The notes: generated by a model not told the origin, from the sequence alone. A stretch of 64,000 nucleotides of DNA from an uncultured Acetatifactor sp. (GCA_934433135.1 CAKRZO010000003.1:180606-244605); one strand, 5' to 3'; positions 1 to 8,367 are shown, counted from the first letter of the stretch. Translations and numbers: made by a program.

Positions 1-519
1 GCTGCAACCCACGAAGGCTGCCTGCCTTTGATGGATAACGGACATTATCATCCTACGGAAGTGGTATCGGACAAGATTCCGGCTCTTTTGTGCTACTTCC
101 CGGAAATCGCCCTGCATATTACCAGAGGCGTACGCTGGGATTCCGACCATGTTCTTCTTCTGGACGATGAAACCAGGGAGATGGCAAAAGAAATCGTTCG
201 CTGCGATGCCCTGAACCGTGTATACATGGCTCTTGACTACTTCGATGCCAGCATCAACCGTATCAGTGCCTGGGCAGTGGGAATCCGCAGCTGGCAGAAG
301 GCATTGCTTGCCGCTTTGTGCACCCCTCACAAGATGCTTGCCAAACTTCAGGATGAAGCAAAGTTCTCGGAGCTGATGGTTCTTCAGGAAGAAATGAAAC
401 TGTTGCCTTTGGGTGATATCTGGGTGGAATACTGCAGACAGTGCGGCGTTGCTTCCGATACCTCCTGGTTTAAGGAAATCGAGCAGTATGAAAAAGACGT
501 ATTAAGTAAGCGCGGATAA
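1..519 (+). CDS. rhaA: L-rhamnose isomerase, C-terminal part (5' end outside window)
   Basis: The reading frame is open from base 1, so the gene starts before the window and only about 172 C-terminal residues are seen. The enzyme interconverts L-rhamnose and L-rhamnulose in the cytoplasm, the first step of rhamnose breakdown. The recognisable blocks are MDNGHYHPTE, the strongly conserved LHITRGVRWDSDHV, and the C-terminal LDYFDASINRISAW segment typical of RhaA. The stop is followed about 50 bases later by a strong hairpin terminator shared with the convergent gene. Other rhamnose genes would lie to the left and cannot be seen. The family call is firm. Confidence 0.95.
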   Translation, partial: AATHEGCLPLMDNGHYHPTEVVSDKIPALLCYFPEIALHITRGVRWDSDHVLLLDDETREMAKEIVRCDALNRVYMALDYFDASINRISAWAVGIRSWQKALLAALCTPHKMLAKLQDEAKFSELMVLQEEMKLLPLGDIWVEYCRQCGVASDTSWFKEIEQYEKDVLSKRG

Positions 520-568
520 CAGAGGATAACCAGGAATCCGATATTTTTAAAAACCTTGCTCAAACAAA

Positions 569-620
569 CTCCCCCGGGATATTACCTCTTATGAGAATAT
601 ATCCTGGGGGAAGTCTTTTT
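569..620. terminator. Rho-independent terminator between convergent genes
   Basis: A stem formed by CTCCCCCGGGATAT and ATATCCTGGGGGAAG, with one mismatch and a bulge, is followed by a run of T on the plus strand. It lies between the stop of rhaA and the stop of the convergent quinone oxidoreductase gene, so it most likely ends rhaA transcription and may serve both directions. Confidence 0.85.
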
Positions 621-635
621 TATAAAGGTTCCGTC

Positions 636-1619
636 TTACCGAACCTTCAGTACCACTTTTCCTGCGCTCTTATTGTCATACAGAAGGGCATGGGCTTCTT
701 CTGCTTCCGTAATGGGCAGAATTTTGTAGATGGCCGGGCGGATTTCTCCGGCGGATACTTTGCTCCAGATATGCTCTACAAGGCTTGCCAAGATCTCCGC
801 TTTTCTGGAAGCAGGCTTGCTGCGAAGGGTACTTCCTACAATACGCACATTCCGTACATAGAGTTTGCGCATATCGATCTGTGTAAAGTCTCCTGCCAGC
901 GTGGCGATCATGATCCATTTTGCCATATATCCCATGTAAGGCAGGCATTTTCCCATGACTTCTCCGCCCAGGCAGTCTATAGCCAGATTGACCGGCGTTC
1001 CTTTGGCATCCAGTTCCTTTAACACCTCGGTAATGTCCTCCGTCAGGGTGTTGACAATCCGGTCTGCACCGGTTTTGGCAACCACTTCTCTCTTGGTCTC
1101 GTCAATAATCGTTGTGATCACGTAAGCTCCGAAGGCTTTTGCCATGGGGATGACCACGCTGGCAAGACCGCTTGCCCCTGCATTCATCAAAAAGACGTCT
1201 CCCTTTTTCAATCCCCCTTCCAGGAACAGATTCAGGTACGCAGTAGCAAAGGCTTCCGGCATGGCAGCGGCTTCCGCCATAGTGCAGTTCTCCGGTACCG
1301 GCATAAGCATATCATACTTTACGGCTGCGTATTCCGCATAGCCGCCTCCGCCCAAAAGTGCACAGACCTTGTCACCTACCGCCCAATGGCTCTTTTCCTG
1401 CGCTTCCTTTCCTACTTTATCTATGGTACCGGAAATCTCCAGCCCCATCCATTCCGGACAGCCTTCCGGAGGCGGATAATTTCCTTCCCTCTGCATCAAA
1501 TCCGCCCGGTTTACCGCAGCATATTCTACTTTTACCAGTACCTCATCCCCCTTGATCACCGGATCCGGCACGTTGCTCCAGCTAAGACTCTTGTCTTCCT
1601 TAATTAATACCGCTTTCAT
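636..1619 (-). CDS. NAD(P)H:quinone oxidoreductase, zinc-independent MDR family (PIG3-like)
   Basis: This is a medium-chain dehydrogenase/reductase of the quinone oxidoreductase branch, expected to reduce quinones or enones with NADPH in the cytoplasm. The N-terminal GroES-like half carries the PIG3-type signature NRADLMQREGNYPPP, and the Rossmann half has NAGASGLASVVIPMAKAFGA, a variant of the usual GGASGIG loop. No zinc-ligand cysteine pattern is seen. The start at 1619 is chosen because AGGAGG lies about 7 bases upstream, although the frame is open further 5'. The gene is monocistronic or the last of the minus-strand run that includes the Gfo/Idh and Zn-MDR genes. Physiological substrate is unknown. 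Confidence 0.88.
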   Translation of the reverse strand: MKAVLIKEDKSLSWSNVPDPVIKGDEVLVKVEYAAVNRADLMQREGNYPPPEGCPEWMGLEISGTIDKVGKEAQEKSHWAVGDKVCALLGGGGYAEYAAVKYDMLMPVPENCTMAEAAAMPEAFATAYLNLFLEGGLKKGDVFLMNAGASGLASVVIPMAKAFGAYVITTIIDETKREVVAKTGADRIVNTLTEDITEVLKELDAKGTPVNLAIDCLGGEVMGKCLPYMGYMAKWIMIATLAGDFTQIDMRKLYVRNVRIVGSTLRSKPASRKAEILASLVEHIWSKVSAGEIRPAIYKILPITEAEEAHALLYDNKSAGKVVLKVR

Positions 1620-1642
1620 TGCTGACTCCTCCTTTTTTGTTT

Positions 1643-1686
1643 GTAACAGTCCAGGCACGCATTCTTATAAATCTGCCTGAGTTGTT
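1643..1686. repeat. Short copy of the GTAACAGTTCA palindromic repeat
   Basis: GTAACAGTCCAGGCA pairs with TGCCTGAGTTGTT across a short loop. The ends resemble the 12-base inverted ends of the full copies at 20951-21114 and 32741-32911, so this looks like a much reduced member. It sits between two minus-strand genes. Confidence 0.5.
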
Positions 1687-1722
1687 GGTCTGGCTATTCC
1701 CTGTACGTTGTACTGGCTCACC

Positions 1723-2745
1723 TCATTCGGAAACCGTCCGCCGTCTGCAGCACTTTTCCAAAAGGCGGTAAAGCCCCAATTCATATTCTTTGCTGTACTC
1801 GCTTTCCTTTTCTTTGCAGACAACAGCGGCAAAATCTTCCATCATGGCTTCGTACCGGTCAAAGGCTTTCGTCTGTCCGCTGCTTCCTTTGGTATTCCAG
1901 CCTTCCTTCTTCTCATCCTCCAAAGTCACTTCCCGATAGCCGGTATGCAAAAGACCGCCTTCTTCATATTCTTCTATAGGCTTTAATTCCACAGTTTCTT
2001 TTTCTCCGCAGAAAACAAGCTGACGGCGCAGGAAGCCACCCGGCTCCGTTGCTGCGGTTTTGGCAAAGGAAATGCCGTCCGGATAGCGGAATACGACAAA
2101 ACCGATATCTTCGCTGTACACTCCGTCCAATCCGCTTCCGGTATTATATGGGATCACATCTGAAGGCTCTCCCAGTACCCGATAGATGATATCGATTAAG
2201 TGGCAGCCCAAAAAGCGCATCATACCGCCTTCATATTTTCCGAGCCAACGACGCTTTTCCGTGGAATGCAGGCAATCCATATGCGCTTCGATACTATAGA
2301 TTTTGCCAAGCTCCCCGGAGCGGATCCGTTCCATAACCTGCCGGATTTTCGGGTTATAACGATACATATATCCCGTATGGAAAGGCAGATTCTTCTCCTG
2401 CAGTACATGGATTAACTCTTCATAATCCGAAAGGCCCTGGGAACCCGGCTTATCCATATGTACGGGATATCCCCTCCGTGCAGCCAAAAGCGCATACTTT
2501 GTCAGATACTCATCCTCTGCCTCCACAACTACTGCATCCGGAGCGATTTCATCAAGGCTCTCCAAAGGAAGAATCGGCACCAGCTCCTGCGCATCCCGGA
2601 TACTTTTCTGAAAATGATCCCATTCTTCCGGCGCCACAATCAGTCCCGCTACCTCATAACGGTCCTGCATATGCAGCATGGCGTGCAGAATAGAAGCGGC
2701 ATGATCATGACCGATTCCGATCTGAACGACTTTTATCTTTTTCAT
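1723..2745 (-). CDS. Gfo/Idh/MocA family sugar oxidoreductase
   Basis: A predicted NAD(P)-dependent dehydrogenase acting on a sugar, inositol or related polyol. The N-terminal Rossmann fold begins KKIKVVQIGIGHDHA, and the family's EKP-like catalytic segment appears as HMDKPGSQ, with aspartate in place of the usual glutamate. The C-terminal half has the expected alpha/beta sheet with a HLID segment around the substrate site. Start at 2745 is supported by GGAGAAAAAGGAT just upstream; the frame continues 24 codons further without a better site. It follows the Zn-MDR gene at 2881-3900 and probably shares its transcript, so the two may oxidise the same sugar. The substrate cannot be told from sequence. 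Confidence 0.9.
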   Translation of the reverse strand: MKKIKVVQIGIGHDHAASILHAMLHMQDRYEVAGLIVAPEEWDHFQKSIRDAQELVPILPLESLDEIAPDAVVVEAEDEYLTKYALLAARRGYPVHMDKPGSQGLSDYEELIHVLQEKNLPFHTGYMYRYNPKIRQVMERIRSGELGKIYSIEAHMDCLHSTEKRRWLGKYEGGMMRFLGCHLIDIIYRVLGEPSDVIPYNTGSGLDGVYSEDIGFVVFRYPDGISFAKTAATEPGGFLRRQLVFCGEKETVELKPIEEYEEGGLLHTGYREVTLEDEKKEGWNTKGSSGQTKAFDRYEAMMEDFAAVVCKEKESEYSKEYELGLYRLLEKCCRRRTVSE

Positions 2746-2802
2746 ATCCTTTTTCTCCGTTTTCCTGTTTCTTCTCCAGCACATTTTCTGCCGTATGTAT
2801 CC

Positions 2803-2879
2803 CCATTCCACAGACACTTTAGTGTCGGAGGAATCTGATCGGGGCTACTTTGTGACACCTGCGGCACAAATAGCCGTGT
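2803..2879. repeat. Interspersed hairpin repeat, family C, copy 1
   Basis: This 77-base segment matches 11441-11545 over nearly its whole length (shared blocks include GAGGAATC, GGCTACTTTGT and CACAAATAGCC). GGCTACTTTGT and ACAAATAGCC form a stem. The second copy has about 27 extra bases that form their own hairpin. It fills the gap between two co-directional genes. Confidence 0.75.
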
Positions 2880-2880
2880 C

Positions 2881-3900
2881 CTATTGTCCTACGGTATTCC
2901 AGTCAAATAAAGTAAATACCGGGAATGTCTTATCCTGAATCAATCGGTGATAAACCTCCGTGCAGTCTAAGGGAGAGTCGATTTCATCAATTGCACTATC
3001 CAGGGATATTCTTTTGCCGCAAAGCAGCTTCAAGATGGTCTTGATATCGTCTTTCTGGGTAAAAGCATGGGGAGAAGATTCTACCAAGGGACGCGCCATG
3101 GTATGCGCTCCTACCAGTGTAATTCCCGGGCCATGTACCTTTCGATAATAATCCACTGTAAAGTTCTTGTCTCTGGTACATCCTAACAGGGCAATTCTTC
3201 CGAATTTTGCCATGCAATCCAGACACTCATTTAGTCCTGCACCGCTTCCTGTCACTTCAATGGCTGCACGGATGCCTCCCTCGGAAAGTTCTTTTACTTT
3301 TTCGGCAAAGCCCTCCTCCAATGGATCCAATGCGTAGTCTGCTCCCATCTGCAGCGCCTTTTCCCTACGCTCTTTTACCGGATCTGCTACGATCACCGGG
3401 ACCGCACCGGCTGCCTTTGCAAAAGCTACCGCCATCACTCCCAGAATGCCTGCTCCCATTACCAGTACCGATTCGCCGATCTCCAGACGCACCTTTCTCA
3501 AGGCCGCTAAGGGAAATGTTCCTATATGACAAAAAGCAGCTTCCTTTAAAGATACGCCATCCGGAACCTTTACATAGTTCTCCTTCCGTACCTCATTATA
3601 GGTGGAATGAGATGTCCAACTCATAACGACCCAGTCTCCCGTTTTTACATCCGTTACCTTTTCTCCGGTCTTAATCACCTGACCACAGCTGCTGTAACCG
3701 CAGCATCTGGGAAATACTACCTCTCCATCGCAGCAGATACTGACATTTGGATCCCCTGTGATATTGGCTCTCTCCGTTCCCGCACTGATTGCCGTATATG
3801 CCGTTTTCACCAAAATACTGTCTTCCTGTACTTCCGGCATCGGAACTTCCAGCAGCTCGGCCGTGTTAATCTTCGTAAATACAATTCTTTGATTTTTCAT
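2881..3900 (-). CDS. Zinc-type medium-chain alcohol/polyol dehydrogenase family protein
   Basis: A 339-residue MDR protein with an N-terminal GroES-like domain and a Rossmann domain starting near VLVMGAGILGVMAVAFAKAA. The first domain opens with the motif TAISAGTERANITG, which is typical of the branch that includes bacteriochlorophyllide-type and sugar dehydrogenases rather than classical ADHs. The usual GHE zinc motif is replaced by CCGYSSCG, so catalytic zinc is uncertain. It is the first gene of a minus-strand pair with the Gfo/Idh protein. Its promoter (3990-4018) overlaps the promoter of the divergent AraC gene, so that regulator is the likely controller. Likely role: oxidation of a sugar or polyol. 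Confidence 0.85.
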   Translation of the reverse strand: MKNQRIVFTKINTAELLEVPMPEVQEDSILVKTAYTAISAGTERANITGDPNVSICCDGEVVFPRCCGYSSCGQVIKTGEKVTDVKTGDWVVMSWTSHSTYNEVRKENYVKVPDGVSLKEAAFCHIGTFPLAALRKVRLEIGESVLVMGAGILGVMAVAFAKAAGAVPVIVADPVKERREKALQMGADYALDPLEEGFAEKVKELSEGGIRAAIEVTGSGAGLNECLDCMAKFGRIALLGCTRDKNFTVDYYRKVHGPGITLVGAHTMARPLVESSPHAFTQKDDIKTILKLLCGKRISLDSAIDEIDSPLDCTEVYHRLIQDKTFPVFTLFDWNTVGQ

Positions 3901-3989
3901 CCTGACCCCGCCTTTCTTTTACCTTTTCTGATAACAAGCATGATACCTACGGATTGCTTCGTACTTCGTACTCCCGCAATCTTTTTATT

Positions 3990-4018
3990 ATTGTATGATC
4001 TTGACAGGTGTTTTTCAA
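3990..4018 (-). promoter_or_regulatory. Promoter for the Zn-MDR/Gfo-Idh pair
   Basis: On the minus strand TTGAAA and TACAAT are separated by exactly 17 bases, about 90 bases before the start codon at 3900. It overlaps the opposite-facing promoter at 4001-4029, so the two RNA polymerases would compete. Confidence 0.65.
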
Positions 4019-4029
4019 TGTGCTATATT
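4001..4029 (+). promoter_or_regulatory. Promoter for the AraC-type regulator
   Basis: A consensus TTGACA and TATATT with a 17-base spacer stand about 40 bases before the ATG at 4070. The -35 box lies inside the divergent minus-strand promoter at 3990-4018. Confidence 0.8.
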
Positions 4030-4069
4030 ATCGAAAAACAGCACAATACTATTACATTCAGAGGCTATT

Positions 4070-4897
4070 ATGGAATATAATGATATAAATCTATCGAATT
4101 TGATTTTGAATAAGTACACCTCCTCCACGGATTATGTCGGTAATCTTCCCCAGGTTCTGCATCCGACGCATTCCATTGCCATCATGTTGGATGGAAGCGG
4201 GCTTTTAACATTCGAGAACAAAAAAATCACCCTGCAAAAGGGTGATGTCTTCTTTATTCCGCAAGGCAGTTCCTACCGATCTGACTGGAAAACGGACAGC
4301 CGGTCCGGCAGCATCACTTTTTTTTCCATGCATTTCTGTTTTTATAAAGAGCCGTCCGCTTTTTTAAGAAATTACGGTGTCCAGAAAACCTCTGCGGCAG
4401 ATGCAAGGGTATTGGAAGAAAAGTATGAGCAATTAAGACTTCAAATCCTTCAGGATATTTCACACCCTTCTGACGGTTTTTCCGCAGCGTCCTGCTTTTA
4501 TGAAATTCTGGCTTTGACCATGCCCCATTTTATCCCGACCGGCAATAACTCTTATGAGAAAAAAATCCGACCGGCTCTGCATTATCTGGAACACAATTAC
4601 CAAGAAGATCCTTCTGTAGAAAACTTGGCCTCCCTGTGTTTTTTAAGCAAGCCCAGATTTTTTGCTTTATTCAAAGAAGTAACCGGCATGTCTCCCATCG
4701 CCTATAAGAATACAGTCCGCCTGAATCACTGCGCTGCCTATCTTCTGGTGCATCCGGACAAATCCATTGAAGAAGTGTCCTCGGCTTTCGGGTATTCCAC
4801 GCCGGTTTATTTTATCCGTCAGTTCAAAAAACAATTCGGCTCCACACCGTTTCAGTATCGAAAACGGGCGGCAAGCCCCCTGAAATATCCTCTGTAA
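4070..4897 (+). CDS. AraC family transcriptional regulator with cupin sensor
   Basis: About 275 residues. The N-terminal half is a cupin-like sugar-binding domain (LTFENKKITLQKGDVFFIPQ), and the C-terminal third holds two helix-turn-helix units, with SIEEVSSAFGYSTPVYFIRQ in the second. Start at 4070 has GAGG five bases upstream; the frame is open further 5' but reaches into the promoter. It is divergent from the dehydrogenase pair, with overlapping promoters, so it probably regulates that pair and itself in response to a sugar. The inducer cannot be read from sequence. Confidence 0.9.
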   Translation: MEYNDINLSNLILNKYTSSTDYVGNLPQVLHPTHSIAIMLDGSGLLTFENKKITLQKGDVFFIPQGSSYRSDWKTDSRSGSITFFSMHFCFYKEPSAFLRNYGVQKTSAADARVLEEKYEQLRLQILQDISHPSDGFSAASCFYEILALTMPHFIPTGNNSYEKKIRPALHYLEHNYQEDPSVENLASLCFLSKPRFFALFKEVTGMSPIAYKNTVRLNHCAAYLLVHPDKSIEEVSSAFGYSTPVYFIRQFKKQFGSTPFQYRKRAASPLKYPL

Positions 4898-4944
4898 TCC
4901 TATGCCATAAAAAATCCCTGTTTTATTTCATAGGACGCGATTTC

Positions 4945-5958
4945 TCATGCCAGGAAATAGGCGTTAGTACTTGCATGTTTTCCGGAAGCATCGGTTACGG
5001 TAAAGCGGAAATAGGTGCAGTTCTGCGGAATGGTAAATCTTGCCTCAGTAAGCAGCTCTCCGTTTTCGGCAAAAAATGCTTGGGCAACCCTGCAGTCCGT
5101 ACTCATAAAAATGCGGTCCGCCGGTGAGCAACGAATAAATACTTCCCCGTCTTCCTCATACAATTCTTCGATCTTCGGTCCCTCGGAAGCATAAAAGGAA
5201 CCGGCTTCCATAGCCTTTGTGATCGTACGGTATTCCAGCTTATCCGCTTTGATCATAATAAATCCGCCGCCGGAATCACATCTTCTGTCACCGTACGGGA
5301 AGCGGTTATGATTATCGTCCGAGGCAACTGCGAAAATCCGTCTGCCTTTTCGCAGCAGATCCGTATAGACCTGTGTATTATATTCTTCATACCCTTCTAC
5401 AACACAGCCGTAATTGACAATCTCAAAAGCATGCATTCCCTCATACCGGCTATAGTCGCTGTAGTCTTCCTGGGACCAGACCGGATGATTATACGTCACA
5501 AAAAATCCTTTCTGCCTTGCAATGCGCATCATCTCATTGATGCATTCCGGCTCATAGCGGCGTTCATAAAAGGGCTGAGACTTATCATACTGCACCAGTT
5601 CCGCCGCCTGTCTTGCATTTGCAAATAAATAGGCCGGATTAAAAAAGGGTTGCTCCACATTCTCCGGAGTAAGACCTACAAAGCAAATATGGCAGGTCTT
5701 CCGATGAGACCAGTCTTTTTCCTCGTCCCTTTCGTTAATCTCTACTTCAAATCCGTTTAATGCCAGAAAATTTTCATCTGTCAATTCCGGATGAGGAACC
5801 AGTACATCATGATCCGTAAACGCTACCACAGAGTAGCCCATGGACTGATATAGTTCCTTAACCTCCGCCGGCGTAAGTTTTCCGTCGGAGTTGGTCGTAT
5901 GACAATGCAGATTCGCCTTGTAAAAACGACCTTCCCGGGGTAATAAATACTTTCTCAT
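4945..5958 (-). CDS. PHP-domain metal-dependent phosphoesterase
   Basis: A 337-residue polymerase-and-histidinol-phosphatase (PHP) family hydrolase. The metal motifs are visible: KANLHCHTTNSDG near residue 15, VVAFTDHD near residue 45, YNHPVW in the middle and ASDDNH near residue 215. Such proteins hydrolyse phosphate mono- or diesters with a di- or trinuclear metal site. The C-terminal ~90 residues form an extra beta-rich segment outside the core. Start is set by AGGAGG nine bases upstream. It is the last gene of a DeoR-MFS-PHP operon, which suggests that it acts on the organic phosphate that the transporter brings in; that link is inference. Confidence 0.88.
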   Translation of the reverse strand: MRKYLLPREGRFYKANLHCHTTNSDGKLTPAEVKELYQSMGYSVVAFTDHDVLVPHPELTDENFLALNGFEVEINERDEEKDWSHRKTCHICFVGLTPENVEQPFFNPAYLFANARQAAELVQYDKSQPFYERRYEPECINEMMRIARQKGFFVTYNHPVWSQEDYSDYSRYEGMHAFEIVNYGCVVEGYEEYNTQVYTDLLRKGRRIFAVASDDNHNRFPYGDRRCDSGGGFIMIKADKLEYRTITKAMEAGSFYASEGPKIEELYEEDGEVFIRCSPADRIFMSTDCRVAQAFFAENGELLTEARFTIPQNCTYFRFTVTDASGKHASTNAYFLA

Positions 5959-6026
5959 TGCAAAACTCCTCCTTGTCTATTGTTTATTTACTGCTCAGTT
6001 TTTCAAATTTTCTTTTGCCTGTGTGG

Positions 6027-7250
6027 TTATTTGCGAACCTGTTTCCATCTTCCAGCATCGCACAAACACAAAAGTGTCCCTGCCGTTGCTGCAACAGCCC
6101 ACAGAATTGTTACAAACCGCCACCCTTTTACCTGGGCTGCATAGGCGATTCCATAGCTGGAAAGAGCGCTGCCCAGATAGGTGCAGGAATTCAAAAGACC
6201 GGATATAAAAGCAACATTCCCGTATTTTTTAAAGTACGGCGGAATCATACTGGTAAGAATCAGATTCACACCATGCATGCTTCCGGTTATGACCGTAGAA
6301 AGCAGAACCGACAACACTGCATCAGAATCCGGGCAGAACGCCAGAACAACCGCCCCGATACATCCCGGTAAAAACAAAGCGGCTGCGCAAAGCATTTCAT
6401 TCCGAATCAGCTTCCTGTTGACCACGGACGCCAGCTGTATGCAGACAATACTGAAAACCGGAAGCGCCACACCGGTAAGAATCGATGCCTGGCTTCCCAG
6501 ATGGAAAGTCTCTGAAATGTAGGTAGGCATCCAGGTGGTAATCCCATCCCGCAATGCACCCTGCATGACGATTCCCAGCATAATCAGCCCGACTGTCACC
6601 ACCAACCTGCTGCTGACGTGCAGACTTTCTTCCATATGTATCTCACCGGTCTGCTCCTCAATCGGTACAAGGTGCTTCTGCACTTTTTTCATGCCGCTTT
6701 TCCAAAGAAAAGCATAAACGCCGGCAATTGCCGCACATAAAAAGAACAGACTCTTCCATCCCAGGAAACGGATGCAGACCGGTGCCAGAAGATAGATCAC
6801 AATGGTTGCCGCAGAGGCTCCCCAGCTGACCTTTACGCAGCTCCTTTTGTATTGTTCGCTGCTCATATAAGCAGACATAATCCGGACAAGAGGCGGCCAC
6901 ATCAACGCCTGGGCAAATCCGTTAATGCTCCATAATACCAGTACAATATCCGGTCTTACTACAAGCGGCACCGCCGCATTCATGGCCGCAGTCGTCAATA
7001 GACCGATAAAAATCAGCAGCTGCGGCTTCACATGATCACCTAAAAAACCGCTGATCAGCTGACCGGCGCCGTAGGTTACAAAAGCGCCTGTTACTGCCAT
7101 GGAAACCGCCGTCTTGGTATACCCTTCCGTACGTACAATCTCTAAAAGGACTGCGCCGTAATTGATTCTGGTCAAGTAACTGACAAAATAAGTAAGTACG
7201 CACAATACCGTCAGCAAGGTTATGCTTTTTTCTCCGGAATCTTTCTGCAT
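6027..7250 (-). CDS. MFS transporter, possibly organophosphate:phosphate antiporter-like
   Basis: A 407-residue membrane protein with about twelve hydrophobic segments. The N-terminal stretch LTYFVSYLTRINYGAVL and the later SYLGSALSSYG resemble the GlpT/UhpT-like branch of the major facilitator superfamily, which exchanges sugar or glycerol phosphates for phosphate. The arrangement between a DeoR-type regulator and a PHP phosphoesterase fits uptake of a phosphorylated sugar. Alternatively it may carry an unphosphorylated sugar acid, because similar N-terminal sequences occur in that MFS branch. The gene is 68 bases upstream of the PHP gene and 120 bases downstream of the DeoR gene, all on the minus strand. 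Confidence 0.8.
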   Translation of the reverse strand: MQKDSGEKSITLLTVLCVLTYFVSYLTRINYGAVLLEIVRTEGYTKTAVSMAVTGAFVTYGAGQLISGFLGDHVKPQLLIFIGLLTTAAMNAAVPLVVRPDIVLVLWSINGFAQALMWPPLVRIMSAYMSSEQYKRSCVKVSWGASAATIVIYLLAPVCIRFLGWKSLFFLCAAIAGVYAFLWKSGMKKVQKHLVPIEEQTGEIHMEESLHVSSRLVVTVGLIMLGIVMQGALRDGITTWMPTYISETFHLGSQASILTGVALPVFSIVCIQLASVVNRKLIRNEMLCAAALFLPGCIGAVVLAFCPDSDAVLSVLLSTVITGSMHGVNLILTSMIPPYFKKYGNVAFISGLLNSCTYLGSALSSYGIAYAAQVKGWRFVTILWAVAATAGTLLCLCDAGRWKQVRK

Positions 7251-7370
7251 CTTTCTCTAAACCTGCTTTCTTCTTTCGGTTCTGCCCCGATTCTTTTTCT
7301 CTTTTATGATATATTCTACAGATTGCTTTACGCTCTCACAATCCTCCTCGAACATTCACATACTATAAAG

Positions 7371-8189
7371 CTATGTTCCGCTTTTATGCTCCCCCTTGCC
7401 GGTCGTCCCGTTTTCCTTCTCTTCCCGACCTCTGATAACGGGAATATTTTCCTTCCGGTACAGTTCATAGATCTTATCCTCCAGACCCTCATCCGTTACA
7501 ATGGCATAGGCATCTTTCATGTTGGCTACTTTCAACAGCGCATTTTTCTCAAATTTCGTACTGTCCGCCAGAAAGACCACCCTTTCTGCCTGCCGCATCA
7601 AGGTCTTCTGTATTTCGAACAGTTCCTTATGATAATCCATAATTCCATACTGCAAGGAAAGCGCCGATGGGAATAAAAAGGCGGTACGGGCATGAAACTG
7701 CTGTATCATCTCCACTGTCCAGATCCCGGTAAAGGCTTTTTCATCCCTTTCATAGCTTCCGCTGCAAAGATAAACCGTAAAGCTTTCCTTTTCCCGTAAA
7801 ATCTCAAAAACCTCCAGAGAATGGGTAATCACCGTAAGCCTTTCAAACCGCTGCGCCAGCATATGAGCAAACTCCACGGCCGTACTGCCGCTGTCCACCA
7901 TAATGCTGTCCCCTTCCCGGATCAGCTGCACCGCTGCTTCGGACAGGTGTACCTTGCCGGAAAGATTCTCTTTCTTACGGACAGCAAGCTTCTGATAAGC
8001 TTTGCTTTCCGCTGCCTTTACCGCTCCGCCGTGAACCCTGGTCAGCTTCTTTTGCCTTTCCAGCTCCAGTAAATCCCTGCGGATCGTCTCGATCGAAACC
8101 GCAAACCGTTCCGTCAGTTCACCGATTCCCACAACTCCTGTCTGCTCGATCCATTCGCAAATTTTTTTCTGTCTTTCGATTGCAAGCAT
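7371..8189 (-). CDS. DeoR/GlpR family transcriptional regulator
   Basis: 272 residues. An N-terminal winged helix-turn-helix (ERFAVSIETIRRDLLELERQ, then RVHGGAV) is followed by the DeoRC sensor domain with the DSGSTAVEFA phosphosugar-binding loop. Family members are usually repressors released by a phosphorylated sugar. The start at 8189 is preferred over the ATG two codons earlier because GGAGG is then nine bases away instead of one. It is the first gene of an operon with the MFS transporter and the PHP hydrolase. Three direct repeats at 20-base spacing cover its promoter and leader, which indicates autoregulation. Confidence 0.92.
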   Translation of the reverse strand: MLAIERQKKICEWIEQTGVVGIGELTERFAVSIETIRRDLLELERQKKLTRVHGGAVKAAESKAYQKLAVRKKENLSGKVHLSEAAVQLIREGDSIMVDSGSTAVEFAHMLAQRFERLTVITHSLEVFEILREKESFTVYLCSGSYERDEKAFTGIWTVEMIQQFHARTAFLFPSALSLQYGIMDYHKELFEIQKTLMRQAERVVFLADSTKFEKNALLKVANMKDAYAIVTDEGLEDKIYELYRKENIPVIRGREEKENGTTGKGEHKSGT

Positions 8190-8244
8190 TTCCACATTCC
8201 TCCAACTATTTGCACATTATACCTCATATTTCCACATTTGTAAA
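8188..8244 (-). promoter_or_regulatory. Promoter with three 20-base-spaced operator repeats for the DeoR operon
   Basis: On the minus strand TTTACA and TATAAT are 17 bases apart (8239-8244 and 8216-8221). The decamers ATTTCCACAT, ATTTGCACAT and ATTTCCACAT (plus-strand reading) start at 8188, 8208 and 8228, exactly 20 bases apart. They overlay the start codon, the -10 box and the spacer, as expected for a repressor of its own operon. Confidence 0.8.
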
Positions 8245-8265
8245 GCAGGAATAACAGCTTTCACC

Positions 8266-8297
8266 AAAAAAAGCCGATGAAAACACTCTCATCGGCT
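8266..8297 (-). terminator. Rho-independent terminator
   Basis: On the minus strand AGCCGATGA and TCATCGGCT form a perfect nine-base stem with an eight-base loop, followed by seven T. It closes the transcript of the small genes at 8317-8667 before the DeoR promoter region. Confidence 0.9.
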
Positions 8298-8316
8298 CGT
8301 TATCTCTATTCGGTTC

Positions 8317-8361
8317 TTATGCGGTTTTAACGCCCTTAATCTTGGGAGCTCTCGCTCTCAT
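8317..8361 (-). CDS. Possible 14-residue basic peptide
   Basis: ATG starts seven bases after the stop of the 99-residue gene and the frame runs 14 codons, MRARAPKIKGVKTA, ending before the terminator at 8266-8297. The purine-rich end of the upstream gene (GGAGAGGGAG) can serve as ribosome binding site, about 11 bases away. The peptide is strongly basic. I do not recognise it. A chance ORF is possible, but its tight placement between gene and terminator is suggestive. Confidence 0.35.
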   Translation of the reverse strand: MRARAPKIKGVKTA

Positions 8362-8367
8362 AAACCA

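Noticed and set aside
3941..7350. Possible repeat GGATTGCTTCGT...GCAATC at 3950 and a similar one near 7322
   Set aside because: Similarity is limited to a short stem (GATTGC/GCAATC) and the inner sequences differ, so it may be chance.
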